Assembly (NCBI RefSeq): GCF_014201135.1
Contig: NZ_JACHDR010000001.1
Span: 2,765,628 to 2,829,627 of the forward strand
Length of the DNA stretch: 64,000 nt
Reading direction: 5' to 3'
DNA from: Neomicrococcus aestuarii
GTDB lineage: Bacteria; Actinomycetota; Actinomycetes; Actinomycetales; Micrococcaceae
Shown: positions 48,952 through 56,628 of the stretch, one piece after another
Position numbering within the stretch: the first letter of the stretch is position 1
How the letters are laid out: each line of letters begins with the position of its first letter
Made by a program: the position numbers and the translations under genes
The notes under the pieces: generated by a model
Databases searched by the model: none
What the model was told of the DNA's origin: nothing
The model's input: only the letters and a program-made list of their open reading frames with translations

Positions 48952-49317
48952 GTGCCACGTTCTAACCGCCCCCGCCGCTCTGCAGCCCGCCGTGGCTCCG
49001 GTCAGGGTAGCGGCTTCCGCGGTAAGGACTTCGGAGGCGGAGACCCACGGGACATCAGCGAACGGCGCGAATCCCCGCTCTTTACCGGAAACTACCGAGT
49101 GGAGTCCGCGAAGGACGGCGAATGGCACGTGGTGGATATTCCAGGATTCCGCGCTATGAAGACTTACATTTGCCCGGGCTGCCGTCGTGACATCACGCCA
49201 GGCACTCCGCACAAAGTGGCATGGCGGAGCGATCACTGGAGTGGAGAAGAGAAGTCCGCTGCCGAGCGCCGCCACTGGCACGTCAAGTGCTGGAGCGCCC
49301 GCGGGACGCTCTTCTAG
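48952..49317 (+). CDS. Small Cys/His protein, actinobacterial, divergent from nucS
   Basis: I do not recognise a named family. The 121-residue protein has a basic Arg/Gly/Ser-rich N-terminus (about 1-30), a middle with NYRVESAKDGEWHVVDIPGF, and a C-terminal putative zinc site: CPGC near residue 73, then HWHVKCW near residue 111, a C-x2-C...H-x3-C arrangement like a treble-clef finger. This suggests nucleic-acid or protein binding, not an activity. GTG 48952 is chosen for GGGAGAGAA about 8 bases upstream. It is transcribed away from nucS. Confidence 0.7.
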   Translation: MPRSNRPRRSAARRGSGQGSGFRGKDFGGGDPRDISERRESPLFTGNYRVESAKDGEWHVVDIPGFRAMKTYICPGCRRDITPGTPHKVAWRSDHWSGEEKSAAERRHWHVKCWSARGTLF

Positions 49318-49334
49318 GGCTAGACTGCCTGAGC

Positions 49335-50792
49335 TTAGAGCTGATCCTGCCGAGCGATAAACACTTCGCGAACCAAGAGCAGTACGGCGGCGGCCAAAGG
49401 GATGGCCATCAGCGCGCCGGCGATCCCCATGAGCGCACCGCCTGCGATCACGGCAATCACAGCAACGGCACCGGGTACAGCAACTGCACGCTGCATGATG
49501 CGCGGCGAAATAAAGTAGGCCTCGAACTGCAGGTAGGCGAAGTAGCAGATGGCGTAAATGACGGCTGTTTGCCAGCTCACCGTCAGGGCGATGAGCGAGA
49601 CGATGATGCCCGCAATCACTGCGCCCACTAGCGGGATGAACGCCAGGATAATGACGACGAACGCCAACAGCAGGGCGTAGGGGACACCGACAATGCTCAT
49701 GACAATGAAGGCGTACACGGCGTTGATGGTGGCAACAATGGCCTGTCCCATCACGTAGTTACCCACGGAATTGGTGATCTGTTCGGAGAGCATCTGGACG
49801 CGCGGGCGACGTGAGCGAGGAGCCAAGCGGTAAGCCCACGCTTTGATGGCCGGCAACGATGACAAGAAGTAAATAGCCAGTACCAAGACGGTTAGGACGC
49901 CGAAGAAGCCGTTGAACACCATGCCGCCGACGCCAATGACGCCGCCAAAGAGTCCTCCCACCGCTGCACTGTCAGCGAAGAACTTGTTGACCTCATCCGT
50001 GATGCGCGTGGAGACGTGGAACTGCTCGTCGATGGTCAAGAAGAAGTCGGACTTCAAGAAGTCAGCCACAATGGTGGGCGCATTCTCAACAAACTGAGTG
50101 GTCTGTTGAATGATGGTCGGGATCAGGGTGCCCATGATGCCGCCGACCACCACTACCAAGAGCAACATGGCGGCAAGGACGCCGACCGCTCGCGGCATCT
50201 TGCGCGACTCGAACCAGCGCACAATCGGGTCCAGCCCCAATGCAATGAAGAGGGCAACCGCAATCCACATCACCAGCTGGCCAACGTTGGTGAGCATGAA
50301 GTACAAGCCCAAGGCGATGCCCACGCCGACCGTCAGTAAGAATCCGGTCTGGATGGGGTGGCGTGGAGTAGCAGCAGAATCGCTCACGCTTGCGCTCTCG
50401 CCAAGCTGCGCGGAGGGCTCCGGCGGAACGTCGTACTTAAGACGGTGCGGGCGAGCACCAATCGCATCCGAGATCCGGCCAAAGATACTTCGCTTCTTCG
50501 CTGGTTGATCCGTGGCCTGCGCAGATGTCCCGGCCGCGGGCACCACGGGAATCGATGCTGTTACCGGTTTGACCTGCGGCTGCGGTCCAATGACATCTTC
50601 AAGAGTGGCCGCCGAAGACGCGGCAACCTCTTGTGGAGTCTGGGGATGAGAGGCTGCTGAAACAGGCGCACCATGCTGGCCGGTAGGCCGCTGATTCCCT
50701 CCGCGTGCGGGGGAGGGAGTGACCTGATCAAGGGGGGAATCTGACTCGTCGTCGAATTCGGAACCTTGCGATGGCGGCGAGGGGTATTTCAC
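49335..50792 (-). CDS. AI-2E family transporter (PerM-like membrane protein)
   Basis: This 485-residue protein belongs to the AI-2E/PerM exporter family (COG0628), named after E. coli TqsA. About 125 N-terminal residues are polar and disordered (Pro/Ser/Gln/Ala-rich). They are followed by about eight hydrophobic segments from GFLLTVGVGIALGLYFMLTN onwards, with the signature FIPLVGAVIAGIIVSLIALT near residue 405. The substrate is unknown; AI-2 transport should not be assumed. It starts at GTG; TAGGCT exactly 6 nt upstream and no Shine-Dalgarno suggest a leaderless mRNA. Confidence 0.87.
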   Translation of the reverse strand: MKYPSPPSQGSEFDDESDSPLDQVTPSPARGGNQRPTGQHGAPVSAASHPQTPQEVAASSAATLEDVIGPQPQVKPVTASIPVVPAAGTSAQATDQPAKKRSIFGRISDAIGARPHRLKYDVPPEPSAQLGESASVSDSAATPRHPIQTGFLLTVGVGIALGLYFMLTNVGQLVMWIAVALFIALGLDPIVRWFESRKMPRAVGVLAAMLLLVVVVGGIMGTLIPTIIQQTTQFVENAPTIVADFLKSDFFLTIDEQFHVSTRITDEVNKFFADSAAVGGLFGGVIGVGGMVFNGFFGVLTVLVLAIYFLSSLPAIKAWAYRLAPRSRRPRVQMLSEQITNSVGNYVMGQAIVATINAVYAFIVMSIVGVPYALLLAFVVIILAFIPLVGAVIAGIIVSLIALTVSWQTAVIYAICYFAYLQFEAYFISPRIMQRAVAVPGAVAVIAVIAGGALMGIAGALMAIPLAAAVLLLVREVFIARQDQL

Positions 50793-50798
50793 AGGTTG

Positions 50799-50804
50799 AG
50801 CCTA
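50799..50804 (-). promoter_or_regulatory. -10 element of the AI-2E transporter gene (probable leaderless start)
   Basis: TAGGCT on the minus strand ends 6 nt before the GTG at 50792. Confidence 0.45.
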
Positions 50805-50870
50805 CCTACAGGTGGGGACATTTTCCTGTTAACTCTGACACAGTGCGGAACACAAAGTGAGATCCGTTCG

Positions 50871-50876
50871 TTATGA
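50871..50876 (+). promoter_or_regulatory. -10 element for the membrane protein gene at 50958
   Basis: TATGAT (in GTTATGATGGG) lies about 80 nt before the GTG. No clear -35 is present. Confidence 0.35.
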
Positions 50877-50957
50877 TGGGTCGACTAGCAGTCTTTTTCT
50901 GCGACGGCCTTCGTGCGCCGTTGTTCAAGACAATGTTCCCTTCCGATTGGTGTTTTT

Positions 50958-52646
50958 GTGCGTTACGTAGCTGCAGTGTTGGCCTTGATCTTGGGAGGAG
51001 TGGCACTCTTTGTTGGCATCGCCCAGCAAACCATGTGGGCGCCCTCTCAGACGGCGACAGCCACGATCACCCAGTCGCTAGATGATGCGCCTGTCACGTT
51101 GATCCGTCCCGATGTCCAAGCAATCAGCAAGGAGCCCGTCGAGTTCACGATTACGTCCGAGACTCCGTTTGTTGCGGCTTTGGGTCGCACCGGAGACGTG
51201 AACGCGTGGGTGAAGGGTTCTGCTTACAACGAGCTCACCGGCATCGAGGAAACTGAAGATTCCAAGGTGGTTACTGCTGTCCAGCACGACGGCGCAGCTT
51301 CCATCCCAGCGCCGGCTTCGTCCGATCTCTGGGTTGCGCAGCAAGAATCCCAGGGCCAGATGGTTCACCAGTGGACCGTTCCCGACGATGGCCCGTGGAC
51401 CCTTGTGTTGGCCTCCAAGGATGGCAAGGGAAATGCTCCGGTTTCCATCGAAGTGTCATGGGCAGATCCACAGGACACCCCATGGTCTATCCCGCTGATC
51501 GTGATTGGCTCCATTCTGTTGCTTTTGGGCCTCGGTCTGCTGGGCTGGGCTATTTCTAAGGCTCGTGCGGCTACTTCCGGCGCCGGAAGCTCGAAGAGCG
51601 TTCTGAAGCGTACCTCCGCGACTGTAGCTGCGTCGTCGTCCGCGACCGTTGCCATCCTTGCCCTCGCCGTGACTAGCGCACTACCGGCAAACGCCAGCAG
51701 CGCTGCACCTTCCTCTTCTGAAGGCTCCGCAAGCGCCTCCGAAACCACGGAGAAGTACCCGGTAGTTTTGCCGGAGCAGCTGGACACGATTCTCGGAAAG
51801 ATCGCCACCACGGTGAACGCCGCAGATAAGTCCGGCAAGATCGACGCCGCGAAGTCTCGCTTGGATGAAGCGGCGCTGTCCTTGCGCACGTACTCCTACA
51901 AGCTGAGCAAGGATGACTACGAGTTCCAGAAGCCGTCCGCCATTGTGGCCGGACCGGTGCGTTCCTCCGTGGTGACCACGGACGGCACGTTCCCACGCCG
52001 CATCATGGTGGCAACTCAGAAGAGCTCCGCTGATCTTCCGCAGATCCTGACTATCGAGCAGAAGACCGCGCGCTCGAACTACAAGCTCATCAACGCTGTG
52101 GACATGCTTCCTGGCGCCGAGTTCCCAGGTGTGGCAATTGGCGACACGTCCGTTGGTGAGATCGCCGATGATGCCTCCGGTTTGAAGGCAACCCCGGAAT
52201 ACGCCATCAACGCGCTGTCCAAGTTCCTTGGCGGTGGCTCGGATCCAAAGATCTTCGCCGCCTCTGACTTCATCACGCAGACCCGTGAGGATCAGGCTGA
52301 GCTCAAGGAACAGGGCGAGTACGCGCGGTTCTACTTCCGTCGCCTCACCAACCCTGAGCGCACCGTCTCCTTCCGCACGCCGGATGGAGGAGCGCTCGTG
52401 ACGGCTTACTACCAGAACCAGACCAAGGTGCGCCCGCGCGCCAAGGGCGACAGCATCACGCTGGACGAATCCACCGCACGCATGGCGGGCACCACCACCA
52501 CGACCGGTGGCGTGGATATCAAGTACGTCGAGCCAGTAGTGATCTACATTCCGCCGGCAGACTCTGAAGAGAAAATCACCCTCGTGGGCGCCAACGTGTT
52601 GCAGTACCAGGCAAAGATCGTTGCGCGCGCCGCACCGATCGACTAA
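50958..52646 (+). CDS. Uncharacterised membrane protein with large extracytoplasmic domains
   Basis: I do not recognise this 562-residue protein beyond its layout. It has an N-terminal membrane helix (about 3-22, VAAVLALILGGVALFVGIAQ), an outside domain of about 150 residues, a second helix (SIPLIVIGSILLLLGLGLLG, near 180-200), a basic stretch, a third hydrophobic segment resembling a signal sequence (ATVAILALAVTSALPANA, near 235), then a C-terminal domain of about 310 residues ending in APID. A three-segment topology leaves the large C-terminal part probably outside. No enzyme motif is seen. GTG 50958 lacks a good Shine-Dalgarno. It precedes a YbbN-like gene by 42 bp. Confidence 0.75.
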   Translation: MRYVAAVLALILGGVALFVGIAQQTMWAPSQTATATITQSLDDAPVTLIRPDVQAISKEPVEFTITSETPFVAALGRTGDVNAWVKGSAYNELTGIEETEDSKVVTAVQHDGAASIPAPASSDLWVAQQESQGQMVHQWTVPDDGPWTLVLASKDGKGNAPVSIEVSWADPQDTPWSIPLIVIGSILLLLGLGLLGWAISKARAATSGAGSSKSVLKRTSATVAASSSATVAILALAVTSALPANASSAAPSSSEGSASASETTEKYPVVLPEQLDTILGKIATTVNAADKSGKIDAAKSRLDEAALSLRTYSYKLSKDDYEFQKPSAIVAGPVRSSVVTTDGTFPRRIMVATQKSSADLPQILTIEQKTARSNYKLINAVDMLPGAEFPGVAIGDTSVGEIADDASGLKATPEYAINALSKFLGGGSDPKIFAASDFITQTREDQAELKEQGEYARFYFRRLTNPERTVSFRTPDGGALVTAYYQNQTKVRPRAKGDSITLDESTARMAGTTTTTGGVDIKYVEPVVIYIPPADSEEKITLVGANVLQYQAKIVARAAPID

Positions 52647-52688
52647 GCCCTAGCAACCCATCGTTGAGCATTCAGAACAAGGAGAACT

Positions 52689-53657
52689 GTGAGCGAATCA
52701 CCTGTGTCAGCAACACATAACGCAGCACCGGAGCCGCATATTGCGTCCGCTCGGGGCGCCGTGGATTTGTCCGCTGCGGCGCAGACTTCGGCCGGTTCTT
52801 CCCAGTACGACGCCGCAGCTTCCGTTCCGCACTCACCTGCGGTTTCGGGGCGCTGGCGTGTTGCTGTGAACGAGGCAAGCTTCCAGCAGGTCCTGCAGCT
52901 GTCCAACCAAGTTCCTGTGGTGATTTCCTTCGGGACACCACGGCACCCTGGTTCCGCCGAGCTCGATGCCCTGTTGGCACGTTTGGTGGACGGTTACGAG
53001 GGCCGGGTGGTGTTGGCCACCGTTGACGCGGATGCTAATCAGAACATTTTGCAGGCTTTCCGTTTGCAGCAGGTTCCTGCTGTGGTGGCCGTCTTGGGCG
53101 GTCGTCCGGTGCCTTTGTTCCAGGGCGCTCCGGCGGAAGCGGAGATCAAGTCTCTTTTGGACGAACTCATGCCGCTCGCTCTGCAGAACGGAATCACCGG
53201 CACGGTGCCACCCGTTTCAGCAGAAGAGCCATCTGCTGCACCGAAAAACCCTTTGCACGCTGCAGCCGAAGAAGCCATGGCTTCCGGTGACTACGAGGGC
53301 GCTGTCACGCACTACAACAAGGCGCTGGCTGAAAAGCCAAACGACCTTGAAGCGCAGCAAGGCCTCAAGAGCGCTGAACTGTTGCACCGCGTGTCCTCCA
53401 TGGACGCGAACGCGGTACGTGCTGAAGGGGCGCAGTCACCTGACTCGCTTGATGCTCAGCTGGCGGTTGCTGACCTCGACGTCGCCGGTGGCCACGTGGA
53501 AGATGCGTTCCGCCGCATCATCTCCTTCATCGCCACCCACTTCGATGATGAGCGCGAGAGCGCTCGTGAACGCCTCGTGGACTTGTTCACCGTGGTGGGC
53601 GCCAGCGATCCGCGCGTGAGCGCTGCACGGCAGAAGCTGGCACGCACGTTGTACTAA
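52689..53657 (+). CDS. Thioredoxin-fold TPR protein (YbbN/CnoX-like co-chaperone)
   Basis: This 322-residue protein has a thioredoxin fold (about 55-170) followed by tetratricopeptide repeats (about 190-320, AAEEAMASGDYEGAVTHYNK). The CxxC active site is replaced (FGTPRHPGS at the position of WCxxC), so it is not an oxidoreductase. YbbN (CnoX) of E. coli is a holdase that cooperates with DnaK and GroEL under oxidative stress; the same role here is inference. The 50 N-terminal residues are Ala/Ser-rich and disordered. It starts at GTG with AAGGAGAA upstream. Confidence 0.86.
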   Translation: MSESPVSATHNAAPEPHIASARGAVDLSAAAQTSAGSSQYDAAASVPHSPAVSGRWRVAVNEASFQQVLQLSNQVPVVISFGTPRHPGSAELDALLARLVDGYEGRVVLATVDADANQNILQAFRLQQVPAVVAVLGGRPVPLFQGAPAEAEIKSLLDELMPLALQNGITGTVPPVSAEEPSAAPKNPLHAAAEEAMASGDYEGAVTHYNKALAEKPNDLEAQQGLKSAELLHRVSSMDANAVRAEGAQSPDSLDAQLAVADLDVAGGHVEDAFRRIISFIATHFDDERESARERLVDLFTVVGASDPRVSAARQKLARTLY

Positions 53658-53695
53658 GAGTGTGAAACTTTCGCAGAGTCGTTGACTCTCGAAGA

Positions 53696-53752
53696 ATGAA
53701 AGCCCCCGGAGGGTGACGCCAACTTCATGGCGCACTCGCCGGGGGCTTTCAT
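53696..53752 (+). terminator. Terminator after the YbbN-like gene
   Basis: A perfect 14-bp inverted repeat (53696-53709 and 53739-53752, core GAAAGCCCCCGG) encloses a 29-nt loop with internal pairing (GCC with GGC). A smaller hairpin AGAGTC-GTT-GACTCT precedes it near 53675. Confidence 0.65.
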
Positions 53753-53816
53753 CATCCTTTAGGCGTAAATTTGCCCCTTCCACCCTGAGTGTGATCCATC
53801 AACGCGAATTCCTCAG

Positions 53817-53822
53817 TAGGTT
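53817..53822 (+). promoter_or_regulatory. -10 element of the ABC ATPase gene (probable leaderless start)
   Basis: TAGGTT ends 6 nt before the ATG at 53829. No Shine-Dalgarno is present. Confidence 0.45.
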
Positions 53823-53828
53823 TGGAAC

Positions 53829-54680
53829 ATGAGCGACGAGCGAGCAAACGAACCACTTCCGGTGGACGCACCCAGGACCGGACCAGCGATGGTGACTGCG
53901 CCAGAGGGACACCCTTCTCAGGACGCACCTCCGGCAATCGCTGTGCGAGGCCTCGGCAAGACCTTCGACGGCACCGTGGCCGTCAACGGCGTCAGCTTTG
54001 ACGTCCCGGTGGGTTCCTTCTTCGGTGTGGTGGGCCCCAACGGTGCCGGTAAGACCACCACGCTCTCCATGGTGACAGGACTGTTGCGCCCGGACGCCGG
54101 AAACGTCTGGATCAACGGCGTGGACATGTGGGCGGACTCCCTGCAAGCAAAGAAGCTGTTGGGCGTGCTCGCGGACGGCGTCCGCCTCTTTGACCGTCTC
54201 TCCGGCCGGCAGCTGGTCACTTACGCGGGACTGCTACGAGGTATGGACCGTGAGACCGTCGCCGAACGTACCGACGATCTGCTGCGAGCGCTAGACCTTG
54301 CAGACGCAGGCGACAAACTGGTGGTGGATTACAGCGCCGGTATGACTAAGAAGATCGCCCTCGCCTCCGCCATGATTCACGCGCCCCGGACTCTCATCCT
54401 GGACGAACCTTTTGAAGCTGTAGACCCTGTCTCGGCGGCGAATATTCGCTCGATCCTCCACGACTACGTAACGCATGGCGGCACCGTGGTGGTTTCAAGC
54501 CACGTGATGGATCTAGTGCAGCGTATGTGCTCTCACGTCGCCGTGATGGCACGCGGAAATCTGCTTGCACTGGGCACCGTCGACGAGGTGCGCCAAGGTG
54601 GCAGCCTCGAGGATCGCTTCGTGGACCTCGTGGGCGGGCGTTCATCCGGGGAGGGCTTGTCGTGGTTGCACACCTCCTAA
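53829..54680 (+). CDS. ABC transporter ATP-binding protein (ABC-2 exporter type)
   Basis: This 283-residue ATPase of the DRR/CcmA-like exporter group has Walker A GPNGAGKTTTLS near residue 74, the signature region in the atypical form DYSAGMTKKIALASAM, Walker B TLILDEPFEAVDP and the H-loop VVSSHVMD. About 35 N-terminal residues are a polar extension. It overlaps the downstream permease gene by 19 bases and is certainly co-expressed with it. The transported substrate cannot be deduced. Confidence 0.9.
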   Translation: MSDERANEPLPVDAPRTGPAMVTAPEGHPSQDAPPAIAVRGLGKTFDGTVAVNGVSFDVPVGSFFGVVGPNGAGKTTTLSMVTGLLRPDAGNVWINGVDMWADSLQAKKLLGVLADGVRLFDRLSGRQLVTYAGLLRGMDRETVAERTDDLLRALDLADAGDKLVVDYSAGMTKKIALASAMIHAPRTLILDEPFEAVDPVSAANIRSILHDYVTHGGTVVVSSHVMDLVQRMCSHVAVMARGNLLALGTVDEVRQGGSLEDRFVDLVGGRSSGEGLSWLHTS

Positions 54681-56230
54681 GCCTGAAATGGAACCTGCTG
54701 GTCAATGGTTTCAAACGCAGCACGTGGCAACTGGTGGGATCCATCATTGGCGGTCTCTACGCTCTGTTTTGGGTGGTCTTGCTGGGATTTGGATCCTTCG
54801 AGCTAGCTGATGAATCGGTAGAGCTTCGTGGTTCCATCGCTGTCCTGGTGTTCTCCGTGGTGCTCTTGGGTTGGACCTTCATCCCCGTATTGATCACGGG
54901 TGTTGATCTCACTATGGATCCGGCGCGCTTCAACACCTTTGTGCTTTCGCGGCGTGACTTGTCAATGGGGCTTCTGCTCAGTGGATTCGTGGGAATTCCC
55001 GCTGCTTTGACGCTGCTGGCGTTCCTCAGTCAAACACTTATGTGGCGACCAGAACTTGGCACCATGACGGCTGCCTTGCTGGGCGCGTTGCTTGGCGCAT
55101 TGATGAGCCAAGTACTGTCGCGCTTAGTAGCTACGGCCGCCCTAGCGGTAACCGCGAACCGGCGCTTCCGGGACATCTCGGCAATTCTCCTGTTCATTCC
55201 GCTGATGCTGATTGGCCCAGCGATGGCATCGTTGGCGGATGGCTTTGAGCGTGCCATGGAATGGCTGCCCACTGTTGCTGCCGTGCTTGGCTGGACTCCC
55301 TTTGGAATCTTCGCCGCCATCCCTTGGGACGTGGCACAGGGACACCTGTGGATCGCGCTTCTTCGATTGCTGGTAGCGGTGCTCTATGTTGGTCTGGGCT
55401 ACGCGGTGTGGTCTCGACTATTGATGCGCTCGCTCGAGAATCCCTCTGAATCCAAAGCCAGCGGAAGCATTGAGGGGCTGGGAATTTTTGGCAAGGTTCC
55501 GGCTACTCCGTGGGGTGCCGTGTCTGCACGAGCCTTGATCTATTGGCTCAAGGATCCGCGCTATGCCGGCAGCTTGGTGGTCGTTCCGCTGATGCTGGTG
55601 CTCGCCTGGATCATGTATAACCAGACCGAGAACCTGCATGTGGTCCTCTGGGTGGCCCCTGTGGTGATGGCACTCATGGGCTTCTCAATCTCCGCCGATG
55701 TCAGTTACGACTCCACCGCATTCTCACTGCATGTCCTTTCCGGAATCACCGGACGTGACGACCGCTGGGGACGCGTCGTGGCCTGCGCCGCAGTGAGCGC
55801 GCCCTTGTATCTGATTCTGTCGCTAGGCGTTCCTTTCATTCTGGGGGACCTCGCACTCATTCCAGCTCTCTTGGGCATCAATGCCTGTGCACTCATGGCC
55901 GGTCTTGGTGTTTCCTCCATTGCATCGGCACGCTATACCTACGCCGTTCCCCTCCCAGGAGAGAGCCCGTTCAAATCACATCCCGGTTCCGGCGTGCGCA
56001 TGATGGTGACCCAATTGGTGATCATGGTGTCCATGGCGATTCTGACAGCTCCCGCGGTTGCGCTGTTGATTTCATACCTCGTGACAAACAACTCGTTGTG
56101 GGCCTGGCTGTTGTTGCCTCTGGGCGTCGGTTTGGGCGTGTTGTACGTGTGGTTGGGCGTGAAGATCGGCGGAAGATGGCTGGATAAGGGCTGGCCAGAG
56201 CTCATGCAGGCGACGGTACGGAACCGTTAG
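54662..56230 (+). CDS. ABC-2 type transporter permease
   Basis: This 522-residue polytopic protein has about 12 hydrophobic segments arranged as two halves, each with a cytoplasmic ABC-2-like start (VAHLLSLKWNLLVNGFKRST at the N-terminus and ARALIYWLKDPRYAGSLVVV in the second half). GTG 54662 is chosen because GGGGAGGG lies 6 bases upstream inside the ATPase gene; an earlier open stretch is a shadow. Together with the ATPase it forms an exporter of unknown substrate. It ends just before the DUF3039 gene. Confidence 0.85.
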   Translation: MVAHLLSLKWNLLVNGFKRSTWQLVGSIIGGLYALFWVVLLGFGSFELADESVELRGSIAVLVFSVVLLGWTFIPVLITGVDLTMDPARFNTFVLSRRDLSMGLLLSGFVGIPAALTLLAFLSQTLMWRPELGTMTAALLGALLGALMSQVLSRLVATAALAVTANRRFRDISAILLFIPLMLIGPAMASLADGFERAMEWLPTVAAVLGWTPFGIFAAIPWDVAQGHLWIALLRLLVAVLYVGLGYAVWSRLLMRSLENPSESKASGSIEGLGIFGKVPATPWGAVSARALIYWLKDPRYAGSLVVVPLMLVLAWIMYNQTENLHVVLWVAPVVMALMGFSISADVSYDSTAFSLHVLSGITGRDDRWGRVVACAAVSAPLYLILSLGVPFILGDLALIPALLGINACALMAGLGVSSIASARYTYAVPLPGESPFKSHPGSGVRMMVTQLVIMVSMAILTAPAVALLISYLVTNNSLWAWLLLPLGVGLGVLYVWLGVKIGGRWLDKGWPELMQATVRNR

Positions 56231-56268
56231 CGCTGAGGGTGCTCGGCGTTTCCTTGTCTTCGAATTGC

Positions 56269-56274
56269 TAGGAT
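56269..56274 (+). promoter_or_regulatory. -10 element of the DUF3039 gene (probable leaderless start)
   Basis: TAGGAT ends 7 nt before the ATG at 56282. No Shine-Dalgarno is present. Confidence 0.5.
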
Positions 56275-56281
56275 TGATCCC

Positions 56282-56581
56282 ATGAGTCTTCCTCCAGATC
56301 CCTTTGTAGATGATCCGCAAAACCCCGGCGTGGGTGGGGGAACGGCAACCCTTGAGCGCGAGGAACTCGCTCAAGAGCTGGAACCCGGTGATCGTGAACG
56401 CTTCGCGCATTACGTGCGCAAAGAAAAGATTATGGAATCCGCTCTGACCGGTGATCCTGTCATCGCTCTGTGCGGCAAAGTGTGGGTTCCCGGCCGCGAT
56501 CCCAACAAGTTCCCCGTATGCCCTGAGTGCAAGAGCATCTTCGAATCCTTGAACGGTGGTGGCGGCGACGGCGAAAAATAG
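56282..56581 (+). CDS. DUF3039 domain-containing protein
   Basis: This 99-residue protein is a typical DUF3039 member, with ERFAHYVRKEKIMESALTGD and ALCGKVWVPGRDPNKFPVCP followed by ECK. The three cysteines (one in ALCGK, two in CPEC) could bind zinc with a further ligand. The N-terminal 30 residues are polar. It sits 47 bp before a DEAD/DEAH helicase gene, an arrangement that to my knowledge recurs in actinobacteria, so the two may act together. No function is established. Confidence 0.85.
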   Translation: MSLPPDPFVDDPQNPGVGGGTATLEREELAQELEPGDRERFAHYVRKEKIMESALTGDPVIALCGKVWVPGRDPNKFPVCPECKSIFESLNGGGGDGEK

Positions 56582-56628
56582 TGCCGCTTCGCTGACCCAT
56601 TCACACACTGCTTTAAGGAGAACTGTTC

